Shown one piece after another: positions 51,808 to 62,675 of a stretch of 64,000 nt of DNA (its first letter is position 1; each line of letters starts with the position of its first letter). The notes beneath the pieces are model-generated. The model was given only the letters and a program-made list of their open reading frames with translations, had not been told where the DNA came from and searched no databases. This DNA is from Nitzschia sp. DOCU1 (taxonomy: Eukaryota; Bacillariophyta; Bacillariophyceae; Bacillariales; Bacillariaceae). The translations under genes and the position numbers were made by a program. The stretch covers positions 744,001 through 808,000 of the forward strand of contig OX596001.1 in NCBI GenBank assembly GCA_951394045.1, read 5' to 3'.

Positions 51808-53337
51808 CTAGACATCCGCAGGTTCACCTTGCAAATAATAGGAGAGATCATCCGAAGACATTGCATCCAAATCGATGCCGGGATGCAACTGGGCAAGGCA
51901 TTCCAGAAATCTGTGTGATTTCTTTAGCTTTTCCAACAATGAGTGGCGGAAGCCTGGGGAATCAAGTGCAGCAGTCACCAACATATCTCGGAGCTCAGCC
52001 TGCAATGCCTCTTCGGGTGATGATTCAAAAATTGCAGTAGGAGGTGCTTCGTCCTGGTTGGGAGCAGATGGACGTTTTGCTTCTTGTCCTTCATTATCAG
52101 TCGGTTCGTGAACATTCTCGGGTCGCACAACTCCTTTCAAAGCCAGCTTCTTATCTCGCTCATAAACATTAGCTGGGCACGGGGTTTCGTTCCAATCAAA
52201 CCAGTCATTTGCTGTAAGCTTGATAGCCGTTTCGTACGGCATCAAGTCCTTGAGAGTCAGAGGGAAGGGTGAAACATCACCATCAAAAAATTTGATTACA
52301 TATCCACGAGCTCCATCTCCAGCTATAGTATGATGTTCTATGATTTCTTCAATGTTTCCCCAGTAATAACTGTTGCCTTCACAGAAAGTGCAAGAACAAA
52401 AACAGAGTGAGGGTATTCAAAGCAGAAAAGCAAGACCAGCTCTCTAGGACGTACCATCTTCAGAATCAGTCGAAGACTGGGTAGATTTGTCATCATCTGA
52501 TTCATGAAGAGGATAAGGTGCAAATACCGCCTGAGAAAGATAATAATCCTCCTCTTTCAGATCAAGTCTTGCTAAGGCCCACTCGTATGTCGGTTCGTCC
52601 TTCTTGGCACAAGCAGCTTTTTTGGTAGTTGCTTTCTTGCCCTTAGCCTTTGCCTTTTTATTTCTGCTGCTGGTCCTAGTGCTGCTTTCAGTAATCTCGA
52701 AGTGCCTTTTGGCAGACTTCATTGGTACGTAGGGATTGATTATCTGGGGTGCAATGACAGGGCTAGGGGCTGCCTGGTGTTTTGCTCTCTGTCCACCACG
52801 AAAAGCAGCACCTGCCACAAGCCTCTCACTACTACAATGTGATTGGGGGCGGTTGGTACAAATAGCCCTGATACGGCTGACTGCCTTTGCCTTTGCACTC
52901 CTGCTGATTCTTCTAGCACTCCCGTCCATTTCGACTTGCCTTTTGGCAGTCTTCATTGCAACCAGCTCACTTGGTGACTGGGGTGCAAGAACAGGGCTGG
53001 GAGCAACATTCGCGACAGTTGCCAATGAATGATCCAAATTCAAAACACTCTTAGCTCCATAATGTTGATTATTGTTGAGTATAGGCTGGATAGGAAGCCA
53101 CCACTCTTTTTCATCCTCCAACAATGGCGCGAAGAGGGAGTCGTCATCGGAGAGGGCCTTCTCGAGGATTTCCCTGTTGAGCTCCTCATGCTCGATGCTG
53201 GAGTCATCGCTATACACATCACTCTGCGGCGAAACCATTACTTTTGGAGGAGCTTTGAGGGGGGAGGTTAGATTCCTCTGCTGGTTCTGCATTGTCGCTC
53301 TACGAGGACTGATCGTGATGTTTCCACGAAACATCAT
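51808..53337 (-). CDS. Basic/acidic protein with Tudor-like segment
   Basis: Two exons on the minus strand, 53337-52455 and 52376-51808 (donor GTACGT, acceptor TGAAG), 483 aa. Residues 1-260 are low-complexity with two related basic blocks (SAKRHFEITESS and TAKRQVEMDGSA, each preceded by PSPV(L/I)APQ), so an internal duplication is likely. A Lys-rich nuclear-type stretch (KKAKAKGKKATTKK) follows. Residues about 294-345, spanning the splice site, read GNSYYWGNIEEII and GYVIKFFDGDVSPFPL, the pattern of a small beta-barrel like Tudor/chromo reader domains. The C terminus is helical and Leu-rich. Nuclear and chromatin-related function is inference. Homology was not checked. Confidence 0.65.
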
Positions 53338-53970
53338 TGTTGCGATTTTGAATTGCTAGTAGAATGCTGGTTGTTATGGAATGCTTCATTCACTAAGGAC
53401 GAATAAGGATGCGATGCGATGCCATGCCATGCGTGCGTGTGATTTCACATCCATCACATCTCATTCATCGCCATGAAGTCAATTGTCGCCGAAGATACTT
53501 TTTCCAACGTACCACGTACATTTCGCTACGAAAAAGACGTGCCGGACAGCCTTCTCCTCAAAACCCGAACTCGCGAAGACGCCCACGCTCGGATACTTAC
53601 TGTGGCTACTGTAGCTAGAGTAGCTAGAGTACGATTGCATCCTTCGCTAACTACTACGACCCCAATACACGCACTATTCAATTTCGCTGTACGCTTACTA
53701 GAGCGTACTATCAGCAAAAGGAATGCTGTACTACTAGGAGCACTCTAGGCTAGAGTACCAATATCGTGGCTACAGCGCGTCTGGTGAATGCACTCCGGAT
53801 TCGTCGATCATAACCAGAAAGGCCGGGCCATTACAATATTGCGACTCTATACTCGACTAATGCACTATTGTGACTCAGTCGACGGATGCTCTATTCCGAT
53901 TCTACTACTAGACAATCGACGGATATGCCCTTTACTCTTGATTACAATTTACTATAGAAACCCCGACATT
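53338..53970. other. Intergenic region
   Basis: It holds a GATGCGATGC-type short repeat near 53410-53432 and repeated CTAGAGTA blocks near 53610-53630 and 53750. The 91-codon frame at 53473 is not supported by any domain. Nothing else is seen. Confidence 0.45.
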
Positions 53971-55497
53971 TTACTTTGTCATATGCTCCAAGACGCGATC
54001 TATCAATTCCGACTTTTTCCCGCTGACCCTTAAATTGCGCTCTCGCAACAAGTTCTTGAGATCGGGTACTGTCAAGATGTTTAAGGATTGTTCTGTGACG
54101 ACACCTCCCGGAATCGACTGGGAGATTTGTTCAGCAAACGACATGCCAGCCGCGTCGGATTGATTTTGTTCTTGTGCCTTTTTGAGTTTGACTTGTTCGA
54201 CGCGTTTCTTATCGGCGACCATGGAGAGACGAGCACGTTCTCGTGCCGCCGCAATCTTTTCCTTTTGGGACAAGGGCTTTTCTTCCGTAGCAGGGGCCGC
54301 CGCAGTTGCGGTAGTCGTCGAAGACACCTTTTCGGGACTGCTGGATTTCAACGCAGTTGTCGTCATTGGCGCCACAGCATCGTCCGTCGTTTCCACTGGC
54401 ATTTCCTCGCCAGGTTCTTCGGCTTTGTTCTCCTCGCTTTCCTCTTCCTCTTCTTCAGTACCGCCCATGAGAACCAATGGAATCAAGATTGCCACTCCCA
54501 AGACGCTTGCGAGATTCAACACGAGACGCCCCACCAACTTCCACACATCATTTGGCTCCACTTCCAAAGGCTGGGCAAACTTTTTCCAAATATGCAAACG
54601 CTGGGACGATTGTTCTCTTTGGAGTGGCGATAGTTTGGAAGATGAATAATCTTGAGAGGATCCATCGCCCGTGAGCAATCGTTCCAAACGAGTGACTTGG
54701 TTGCCGGCCACCAAGGGTCCTTCTTTCAATACTTTCAGTGCACATTTCACATACAATTGCGCCAATTCTTTTTCAAAAGGCATGCCCCCGGGTTGGACCA
54801 AGTATTGTGTCAATCGGCCCACTGCATGCACCCACAACTTGGGAATCCAATTCGTATTACCATATTGTTCGACTAGTTTCATCGTGTGGGCAGCAAAGAC
54901 ATCATAGACACCTAGCGAATACACATAATTGCCAATCTTTTGACGCTGCAACCAATACCCCAGATAGGTACTCACGTCATCGGCACTAGTAGTATCCAGG
55001 GGAAATTGAATGCCTTGACCGTCATCATACGAGGACCCCTGGGTAAACAAGACATGGGTCACAACATGGGGAATTTCTTCCAAAATGGGAGATGCGGGAG
55101 TCAAAAACTTTGCTGCCCCACTAGGCAAATACTGCTGAATGGCATACAACAAACGTTGCAACGTCGTAGCGGGGGCAGGACGAGAAGATTCCCAGACTTT
55201 GCGTTGCAAAATCGTATTATCGTCTGCCACGAGTACAATTTCCAGATCGGCCACGCGAGCATCGGGTGTCGAGGCAAAGCGTTCACACAATTCCTTGGAA
55301 GGACCGTGTTGATTGCCTTGGTCTTCGTCTTCGTCGTCATTGCTTTGCAATGCCACCAAGACATGAGCGTTTTGAATGAGCTGTTTCAGTTCCTTGCCAC
55401 GCGTCACATCGGTACGACACTCTCGACCCAAAACCAGAGAGTCAAAAGAGACTAGAAGCAATGCTAGTAGAGCGACAAGAGGGGTAGAACACCTCAT
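53971..55497 (-). CDS. Secretory-pathway protein: ERp29-like part, TM and SAP domain
   Basis: 508 aa from the ATG at 55497, which begins an ideal signal peptide (RCSTPLVALLALLLVSF); the ATG at 55659 would add 54 residues of unlike composition. Residues about 30-150 look like a thioredoxin-fold region without CxxC. Residues about 190-275 resemble the helical C domain of ERp29/P5 (YVKCALKVLKEGPL, then VTRLERLL). A TM helix is at about 322-345 (LVLNLASVLGVAILIPLVLM), followed by acidic and Lys/Ala-rich coiled sequence. Residues about 472-506 are a SAP domain (LTVPDLKNLLRERNLRVSGK), usually a DNA/RNA-binding or mesencephalic-factor-like helix pair. Topology puts the SAP part in the cytosol. Confidence 0.75.
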   Translation of the reverse strand: MRCSTPLVALLALLLVSFDSLVLGRECRTDVTRGKELKQLIQNAHVLVALQSNDDEDEDQGNQHGPSKELCERFASTPDARVADLEIVLVADDNTILQRKVWESSRPAPATTLQRLLYAIQQYLPSGAAKFLTPASPILEEIPHVVTHVLFTQGSSYDDGQGIQFPLDTTSADDVSTYLGYWLQRQKIGNYVYSLGVYDVFAAHTMKLVEQYGNTNWIPKLWVHAVGRLTQYLVQPGGMPFEKELAQLYVKCALKVLKEGPLVAGNQVTRLERLLTGDGSSQDYSSSKLSPLQREQSSQRLHIWKKFAQPLEVEPNDVWKLVGRLVLNLASVLGVAILIPLVLMGGTEEEEEESEENKAEEPGEEMPVETTDDAVAPMTTTALKSSSPEKVSSTTTATAAAPATEEKPLSQKEKIAAARERARLSMVADKKRVEQVKLKKAQEQNQSDAAGMSFAEQISQSIPGGVVTEQSLNILTVPDLKNLLRERNLRVSGKKSELIDRVLEHMTK

Positions 55498-56129
55498 GGT
55501 CCAGGGCACAACACACAAACGAGAAATGCTGCTAAATGAAGGATGTGCACACTTTGGGGAGTAAAATGGGACTATCGATGCGAAAAGAAAGTTTGGCCGT
55601 TCAAACAGTGGGGCCGGCGTGTGGCGATGGACAACGAAGGTCGTACAAATGCGCGACATGTGCGCGTGACAGAAACAATGTGACTAAGAGGACTCAATCA
55701 CCGATATTTGCAATCGTCGTCTCTCGGGAGAGTAGACCCCGAAGCTGGAGGAGTCTACTATTGATGCCATAGAGTACATCCTATGATACACACAAAACTT
55801 GAAGATCAAAGAGGAGGATTGATCTTTTCGTCGTCGTCCCCACGAGCGAGACTACTACCTGCGACAAAGAAGTGTCTCGACCGGACAGTGGTAGGCCATT
55901 CTCGTTCTTGAAGCATGCTTTTCGTTCTTGTGCGATCATTGGGCCACTCGGTGATGCAGTAGTATTGCCGCAAGCAATATCTGGGAACATGTTCGATAGC
56001 AAGGCTAGCTTCGCGGTACTTTTCTGCCCAGCTAACACTGCTTTTTGATTGTATCCATTTTGGAAGCGAATACTACGATAGCAGCAAAGCCTGGGCCGTT
56101 TCCGGAAGGGCGGCACGTAGTAGCATATT
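55498..56129. other. Intergenic region
   Basis: Promoter side of the SAP-domain gene and 3' side of the START-like gene, all minus strand. A 111-codon minus frame (55781-56116) shows no domain. Nothing else is recognised. Confidence 0.45.
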
Positions 56130-57059
56130 CTATCGATAATGTGAATAGTATAGATACGTATTGAGAACCACTAAACCCACAACCGATGACACCAAGAAGT
56201 ACCGCGAGATCCCAATCGGCGGTACGGGAGGAGATTCCATGGAAAGGCTGCAAAACCCGTTGACATCGCAGCTTTGGTCCATAGCAGCGACCTTGGACAC
56301 CTCGCCAGCTGTTGATTTGCTTTTGCTAGTGGGCGGTTCTGTCAGCTTTGCTGGTTGCGAAAGCCGACGCCGTTCGTCCTTGTATTCTTGCTCACTGTAT
56401 TTCTTTACCCAACTAGTAGCTTCCGCCAAGGCGTGTTTGGTCATGAATTGATACACAAAGGCAGGAATCCAGTCCATCAGTGTGACATGGACCTGATATG
56501 TCACTCGACTCCATCCCAGATTGGTCGGATGGGGCTGGACAAGCCAATAGCCGACAGACTCTTCCAACTCTGATTCTGCGGAATCATCCAAAGTCCACAA
56601 TAGGACGCCTTCCTTGGAATAATATTGGTGCTTCACGAAGAAATTGAAGGACAACAATTGGAATCCAAGGGTCATTTCGGTAGAGTACAGCGAGGGTTGC
56701 CGTGACGACGGAGATTCTTTCATTTCATAGCTTTGACAAGCCAGCATCTTTGGCACTCGTTGAGTATATTGGTCAAAATCCAGCAGGACTTTCCAGACAG
56801 TCTCGGGCGGGGCATGAACATCCTGAATAACCACACCAGAACCAGAATAACCGTCAATGTTCTGGACCTTGTATGGTCGACCGTGGTGCAGCGTGTCGAG
56901 TGCTTCGGGTGTCAGCAACGCATCTTGCAATTTGGCCGGATCTTTTGCATGATACGGGGCATGTCGTGCAGAAGAAGCTAAGGCAGTCCCACGGAAACCA
57001 CTACCGGCGACGTAAAGCCAGAAGATGAGAGAAAAGCAATATCGAAAGGTGGTAGTCAT
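56130..57059 (-). CDS. START/COQ10-like lipid-binding domain protein
   Basis: 309 aa from the ATG at 57059; the frame extends upstream but begins with GTG. Residues 1-28 form a signal peptide or anchor (RYCFSLIFWLYVAGSGF). Residues about 55-215 have the START/polyketide-cyclase layout: GSGVVIQDVHAPPETVWKVL, LDFDQYTQRVPKML, then LGFQLLSFNFFVKHQYY and WSRVTYQVHVTLMDWIPAFV. These hydrophobic pockets bind lipids or quinones. A second hydrophobic segment near the C terminus (YFLVSSVVGLVVLNTYLYY) would anchor it, so it may span the membrane twice. The substrate is unknown. A Lys/Pro/Ser linker separates the domain from the tail. Confidence 0.78.
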   Translation of the reverse strand: MTTTFRYCFSLIFWLYVAGSGFRGTALASSARHAPYHAKDPAKLQDALLTPEALDTLHHGRPYKVQNIDGYSGSGVVIQDVHAPPETVWKVLLDFDQYTQRVPKMLACQSYEMKESPSSRQPSLYSTEMTLGFQLLSFNFFVKHQYYSKEGVLLWTLDDSAESELEESVGYWLVQPHPTNLGWSRVTYQVHVTLMDWIPAFVYQFMTKHALAEATSWVKKYSEQEYKDERRRLSQPAKLTEPPTSKSKSTAGEVSKVAAMDQSCDVNGFCSLSMESPPVPPIGISRYFLVSSVVGLVVLNTYLYYSHYR

Positions 57060-57435
57060 GGTGATAGAGTGTTGTTGTTCGTTTACTATGGGGGCGACGA
57101 GGCTGGGTTTGCTCGTCCACTTTGGGCGGGAAGATCGATTTTTCGTGCGTTGAGAAAAACTGAGAGGCGCCAAAGTTTGACCCGGTCGACCAAAAGTCAC
57201 TTCGGGGGGAATTTGAGGGGTGGGGGTCGAAATCTGTCCGCTTTCTCCACCCCGATCGCATTTGGTGTAAGATTCGAAGTCCGCTACTCTAGTAGTCTGG
57301 AAGGGTTAGTTTAAGCTGGATTCACAGATGCCTCTCATCGGCCCCACCGCCTAACGGAGCACAAGTAGTGATCAATATGGCGAGCGTGCACTTTCTCGCG
57401 GCCGCGGTTGTTTTAATTGTCTTGTTCCCCTACAA
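57060..57435. other. Intergenic region
   Basis: Between the START-like gene's start and the 3' end of the Ser-rich gene. It contains a NotI-like GCGGCCGC at about 57396. No gene is seen. Confidence 0.45.
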
Positions 57436-60400
57436 TTAACCTCCTTCGTCATCCAGTCTTTCTTGACGCATCATTGCCCGCGGACCGCGAAAGGGCGGCA
57501 ACAAGGTCTTGCGAGCAGCCGTATTGGGCGTGCCAGCTCCAGGCGCCCGATTGGCAAAACGTTGGAAAATGCCACCCCCTGCAGCTGCGGCATCCATGGT
57601 CGGAGACTGCCGATCTGGAAGTGGCGAGAAACTCGACTCTGTCATGGAGGTCGTCGCCGTCGCCATGGTATTGGTTGACGATGGCAGGCATAACTGCAGA
57701 TACTCTTGTTCTTGTTCTGGATCGTCCTCGTAATATGAACCCGAACGGCTAGTATCGTCCGCCGTTAAGTGCACGTCGTCGTCCGGCGATGCCATGGTTG
57801 TACGGCCCGTGTGTGTAGTTCGAATAACATGCACACTTCCTTCCTTGGCCGTCGTAGTAGCCTGGGCCACTGCAGCCGGCATGCCCACAATCACAGGTGG
57901 TGCTACATGATTGGCGTTATTCTCACCCGAAACACTAGTGTCAAAGGTCATGTGACTGTCGTCAAAGTTCGGGATATTGTGCATCGAACCCGGTTTCTTG
58001 CCCCTTCGCGGACCATGCGGGCCTGTATTTGGCAAATGGCCACCTAGTGCAAAATCAGACATATCCCCAAAGGATCTCGACTTTTTCAATCCACGACGTA
58101 ATTGCTTTGGTGTGCCACCCGAACTCAAATCTCGAGAACCCAAAGACGCGACGTCACTTCCTGACGCCACGGACGAATCCAATTCGGCAAAGTTGCCCCA
58201 TGATCGATTCATTCGCAAAAAGTGATTGCCCAATCCTCGAGCAGCGGTGGCTGCAGTACCACCACGAGTAGCCTTGCCGTCGGGCGAGCGGGCAGCTTTG
58301 GAAAGGACACGATTGGCAGTATTACTTGCGGCTGGACTGCTACAAATCGATGCGTCCGGAAGAGATTCCAATGCAATATTGGGATGGGAGGCAAACAAAT
58401 CCGAAAGTGATGCGGTCGCTCGATTAAATTTCCGAGGCGATTGCGATGCAAACAGGTCCTTGAGAGATGCTTTCTTCTGCGGTTTTGCTTCCTCTTGTGT
58501 CGTGGAGTCCTCATAGGTATGATTGGTTTCATCCTCATCGTCATTTTCATCGATTGTCATGGCAAACAAGTCTTCGAGTGACGGTGGTTTGTCCACTTTG
58601 GCCGGTTCGTCATCAAAGTTTCCAATTGCAAAATCCGGAGAAGATGCAAAAAATAAGTCTGCCTTGTTTGTAGTAGATGCTGGCGAAAATTCTCCAAAAT
58701 CGGGTGCTGCCAATGAAGACGCTGCAAACAATTCGTCCAACGATGGTGATGGTTTGGGACTCCCAGCATTGCTGGAAGGAGATGATCTGGTAGATGGCGA
58801 CCTTTGCGACTGCTTGCGCGGTGACGACATGGACGGCGATGTTAAGCCTTTGGTCGGCGACGTAATGGGAAGAGAAATGGATTTGCGTGATTCCTTGCTG
58901 GCTGCGGCTGGATCAGGACGAGGACGACGGCCCCGAAATTTAGGGCGTTCCTGCGGAGATGTATCCGACGCCCGACGCATTTGACGTTGAGACCCTTCTT
59001 TTCCGCCAGACGCCATGTGATCATCCCTGCTAGTCGTGGAAACCATGGTAGCATCGTCGTCAAAATGGCTTTGTAGCGTTGCGTGTTCCACCCCCGAAAA
59101 TGATTTGGATCTGGTATGCAAGTGTCGTCTTGGTTCCCTAGTAATATGAGTCAACCCCGATTGAATCGTATCGGCCATGGACACTTCATCATCTTCTTCT
59201 ACAATCCCGCGAGGATTCGCATGATGCTGATGCTGACGATTTTTAGAGACCCCATACTCTTGTTCGTCGTCCTCATCAATAGCCTCATCAGACGTCGGTG
59301 GTGGCGGAGGGTCGCCTTTGGTGGAATGATGGGAGGAAGAATGATGGTGATGGTGAGAGGAATGGTGGTGGAGCGAATGATGATGGATCGGCGGCCCTGG
59401 AAGTCCACGCGAATGCGAAGATAGCGATGAAGGTACCGTGGTAGTAGTAGCAGGTGAAGAAGCCGTATTGGTCGGTAAATTGGTTCCCGATACAGTCCTT
59501 CGAGCCAATCGACTTCGACGTACTTGTCCTGGAGAACGAACAGTAGGACTGGGACCTGCCGAGCCAACACTTTTGGACTTTGCGGGCTGTTTGTTTGATA
59601 TTGCTGCAGATGATCGATCTTGGGATTTACTTCGGGATCTTCGTCGACTTTCTGCATCGGTAGACAAACTACGATGTCTCCGTACTGACGGTCGTTTGGA
59701 TTGTTGGTCGGGAGACGTCACTCCCGTTTCTTGCAACGCTGCCTTGCTTCGAATGCGACTCGGTCGTTGTTCGGCAGGTGTTCGGAAACTAGAATTGAGA
59801 GTGCGGGAGCTTCGTTGACTGCCATTGTTGTTGTTGTTGCTGCTGCTGGAAGTATTTACCACCGACTGTCTGGAATGACTCGTGCTGGCAGATGAAACAG
59901 GAGTATTATCGACAACAAGGTATCGACTGCTATTCCGAGTACTACTACTAGTAGTTCGCCCTACCATGGATCGTTGTCGACGGGGTGAAGGGGCACCAAC
60001 ACTCAAACTATCCTTGGACACACTGGGTCGTTGACGACGACCAGGAGATGTCGTGGATAAATCTCGAGACGACGATCGATGCCGCCTCATTGAAGACGAC
60101 GACGAACTAGTAGCAGCATCTCGACTTTTCGATCGACTTCTGCGTCCTGGAGATGTGGATCGTTCTCTGGTTACGGATCGTGCTCTGGTTCGTCGCCGAC
60201 TTGCAACCGACGCGGAATCTTCGCCACCGCCATTGGAATGCTCAAGGGCAAACGATTTAGAGTGCCGCTTTTGACGGACCGACCCCGTCACCGAAGCACC
60301 ACCGGTAGGGCTCGTCGGAGGACTGGGTGCAGTTTTACTGCTGCTAGTGCGGGCCGAAGCAGACCCTAGCCGACGAGACGAAGATCGCTGTTCCTGGACT

Positions 60401-60762
60401 GCAATTTCAGCCGCTTTGGATTTTCGCCGAAAGGTTGACGGAGACGACAAGCCCAGGGCCGAAACAGCGTTGGCGATTTCCACATCATCGTTATCCTCAG
60501 ACGATCCACTCGCACTCGCACTTCCTGGACTTGCTTGAGATACAAACGACCGTTGACTCGGTGGTTTATTGGAATAAGGACTCAATGGGCCCTTGCTGCC
60601 ATCGTTAATCGCCGTGTCAAACTCAAAATGACGCTCCATACTTTCCGCTGGATCTTCGCCGGCTGGTTGCACTGAGGCAAGTCGACGGGATGATGAATAT
60701 TGTCGTGTTGTTACTTTCGAGGATGATGTTGATCGTTCCGACGGGGATGCCAATGGATCCAT
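57436..60762 (-). CDS. Large disordered Ser/Arg-rich protein with SLxDLFA motifs
   Basis: 1108 aa, ATG at 60762, intron-free. Residues 1-470 are dominated by Ser/Arg/Pro (SRRR, RRHRSS, RSRSKS) like RS-type splicing or phospho-regulated proteins. A His-rich run near 59330-59390 and acidic Asp/Glu blocks follow. From about residue 660 to 800 a short motif recurs: SLDELFAASS, ADLFFASSPDF, SLEDLFAM, SLKDLFASQSP and SLSDLFASHP, each in Asp/Ser context. No globular domain or TM segment is seen. Such motifs usually recruit a partner protein. The long antisense frames are shadows of its biased composition. Function unknown. Confidence 0.8.
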   Translation of the reverse strand: MDPLASPSERSTSSSKVTTRQYSSSRRLASVQPAGEDPAESMERHFEFDTAINDGSKGPLSPYSNKPPSQRSFVSQASPGSASASGSSEDNDDVEIANAVSALGLSSPSTFRRKSKAAEIAVQEQRSSSRRLGSASARTSSSKTAPSPPTSPTGGASVTGSVRQKRHSKSFALEHSNGGGEDSASVASRRRTRARSVTRERSTSPGRRSRSKSRDAATSSSSSSMRRHRSSSRDLSTTSPGRRQRPSVSKDSLSVGAPSPRRQRSMVGRTTSSSTRNSSRYLVVDNTPVSSASTSHSRQSVVNTSSSSNNNNNGSQRSSRTLNSSFRTPAEQRPSRIRSKAALQETGVTSPDQQSKRPSVRRHRSLSTDAESRRRSRSKSQDRSSAAISNKQPAKSKSVGSAGPSPTVRSPGQVRRSRLARRTVSGTNLPTNTASSPATTTTVPSSLSSHSRGLPGPPIHHHSLHHHSSHHHHHSSSHHSTKGDPPPPPTSDEAIDEDDEQEYGVSKNRQHQHHANPRGIVEEDDEVSMADTIQSGLTHITREPRRHLHTRSKSFSGVEHATLQSHFDDDATMVSTTSRDDHMASGGKEGSQRQMRRASDTSPQERPKFRGRRPRPDPAAASKESRKSISLPITSPTKGLTSPSMSSPRKQSQRSPSTRSSPSSNAGSPKPSPSLDELFAASSLAAPDFGEFSPASTTNKADLFFASSPDFAIGNFDDEPAKVDKPPSLEDLFAMTIDENDDEDETNHTYEDSTTQEEAKPQKKASLKDLFASQSPRKFNRATASLSDLFASHPNIALESLPDASICSSPAASNTANRVLSKAARSPDGKATRGGTAATAARGLGNHFLRMNRSWGNFAELDSSVASGSDVASLGSRDLSSGGTPKQLRRGLKKSRSFGDMSDFALGGHLPNTGPHGPRRGKKPGSMHNIPNFDDSHMTFDTSVSGENNANHVAPPVIVGMPAAVAQATTTAKEGSVHVIRTTHTGRTTMASPDDDVHLTADDTSRSGSYYEDDPEQEQEYLQLCLPSSTNTMATATTSMTESSFSPLPDRQSPTMDAAAAGGGIFQRFANRAPGAGTPNTAARKTLLPPFRGPRAMMRQERLDDEGG

Positions 60763-61729
60763 GGTCGAATCATGATCATGATGATGACGGATGGGTTCAT
60801 TGTGTTACGCTGTTGTCGACGGCGCAGTCTTCGTTTATCGCGGTAGGCGTGGTGGTGCGCTTGCGGCCAGCGAGGTGGCCCTTACCTGGTATGCGGGTTG
60901 GTCGTATTCTTATGACCCGGGGCATATTTTTTGAGTACGTTGTGAAGCCGCAACGAACGCGCCCAAGACTGAAATATCCGTGCCCGCCACCCTTTCAAAC
61001 TGTTGGTGATATTTATCCCAATGACTTTCGCTTATTGTTAGGGAGTTCTTTAGGGAGAAGTTTTGTCAAATTGTATTGATTCGAAGTAGTCCTCATCAAT
61101 CAAGGGGGGAATACGCGCGGCTATGGCATTCTTTTGCTTCTAGTTCAGAAAACCCAGAAACAGCAAATATACCCAAAAACCCAGAAACAAAGACAAAGCA
61201 AGAAACTAACAGAAAAAAGTGGGAATAGGTAGCTTTGTAACCCTCGTGCCTCCAGGTGCTGGGACCGTGGGTTGATCCTCTGGACACGACAGCAGTACAT
61301 ACAACTATTTTAACCCCCCTTTTGTGTCTCGTAGAGCAAGGGCTCGAACCTCATTTATTTTTGCATCCGACAATCAGCAATCATGGCGGCTTACTATTTG
61401 TTGTTTTCCGACAGCAGATTTCTCATGACCCAGGATGTTCAGGATTGTTGATTCCTTCTGCGTACATCGGCGCTTTAGCGCTGTCTCGTTGTTGTCATTT
61501 TTCGTCGCATCCCGCCGGTCGGTTTGGTTCTTGATTGCTGTCCCTTGTTGTTGCATTTGCACCATCTTGACGTTGTCATTTTTTGTTGCTTTCGAGGATG
61601 CCATTTTTATCTTGGTTGATTGTCAGATGACCAATTTCTTACTTGTATGATTCCTTCCATCAAGCAAGGAGGCTGGGTTGGTCAGCACGGCCAGCGGCAA
61701 AATCGTCTCACCACGATTGTAAGCCATAA

Positions 61730-61791
61730 GTTTTTTAACCATTGATTTCTGACAAAAGTCAATTTTCGATGGAAAACAATGGTTAAAAAAC
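61730..61791. repeat. Long AT-rich inverted repeat
   Basis: Arms GTTTTTTAACCATTG (61730-61744) and its exact complement (61777-61791) flank a 32-nt loop that itself contains TGAC-AAAA-GTCA. It is predicted to fold as a hairpin if transcribed. Its role is unknown; it may be the remnant of a small inverted-repeat element. Confidence 0.6.
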
Positions 61792-62675
61792 ATAGCCTCT
61801 TTTTGCTTCGCTTGTGCTTCCCAGAGAAGAATGGTGCACTATTTGTAGTTCTTTTGCCTTTGTCTCTATTATAGGTCAGTTTGCATCTACTGTAGCTAGT
61901 GATAAAAGAATAATGCATTCTCTGGTGAGAACAGTATGATAGTAGAGCAGTACCTGGTACTATTACTATTAGAGGTGGTCTATTAGATTATGAGAACTGT
62001 TTGTTGAACAGACAGTAGAGACAACTGGTATGCAATGATGTCTCCAAAAATGCAATCTTTGTGGAGGGTGGCGCTTGATGGATGAGCTCATTTTTTCCTT
62101 CCATTCTTTCAACCCAAGAACAACAATGGCAGTGTACACAGTCTATGACAATCAAATTCCCTGGATTTCAGTTGCTCTGCTCGCTTATAAACTGCTGCTA
62201 TCGCACTATATTGTCAACAGAGAAAAATTTCTTCCACTCAGCGCCACTGGTGGGTTCTGTGGGTGTCACTCACCCAGTATTATGCCTTTGGAAGCTTGTA
62301 GTGACAAAAATAGCCAGAGTAGTAATTCCATTTGGAGGACTGCTATGACTTAAGATGCAGGTCAACATTCATACAGGACTGCAAGAAGATGCTACATTTG
62401 TTTCACTACTGGAATTAAAATCAATTGAACTGAAAGCCATCAGCTCCGAATACGGGATATTTGCTCTCATTCCTTGCGAGGAAGGAGACATTATCACTTT
62501 GAAATATCTTCACAAAACCTTTGAAGCCAATGATGGAGTGTTACACTTTAGCGTGCGTTTATTTGCTTGTCGCATGAAAATACTTGCAATGGGGTTTTGT
62601 GATAATTTGTTTTTTATTTTAATGAGAACTACAAAATGAACAAATGTTTGTGATTTTTGTTGTTTTGGTTTTGAA

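Noticed and set aside
53473..53748. A 91-codon frame in the 53.3-54.0 kb spacer
   Set aside because: It has repetitive VARVARV-type translation from a short DNA repeat and no family features.
55781..56116. 111-codon minus-strand frame between the SAP and START genes
   Set aside because: No domain, and base composition is like the flanking spacer.
57449..60274. Long antisense frames over the Ser/Arg-rich gene
   Set aside because: Their composition (His/Arg-rich) mirrors the biased sense strand, and they carry no domains.
61334..61352. A tRNA B-box-like sequence (GGTTCGAGCC on the minus strand)
   Set aside because: No matching acceptor stem or A box is found at the right distance, so it is not a tRNA gene.
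62355..62639. 94-codon frame in the AT-rich stretch
   Set aside because: It has an ATG and reads fairly well, but no domain, splice context or homology is visible; kept as unexplained, not called.
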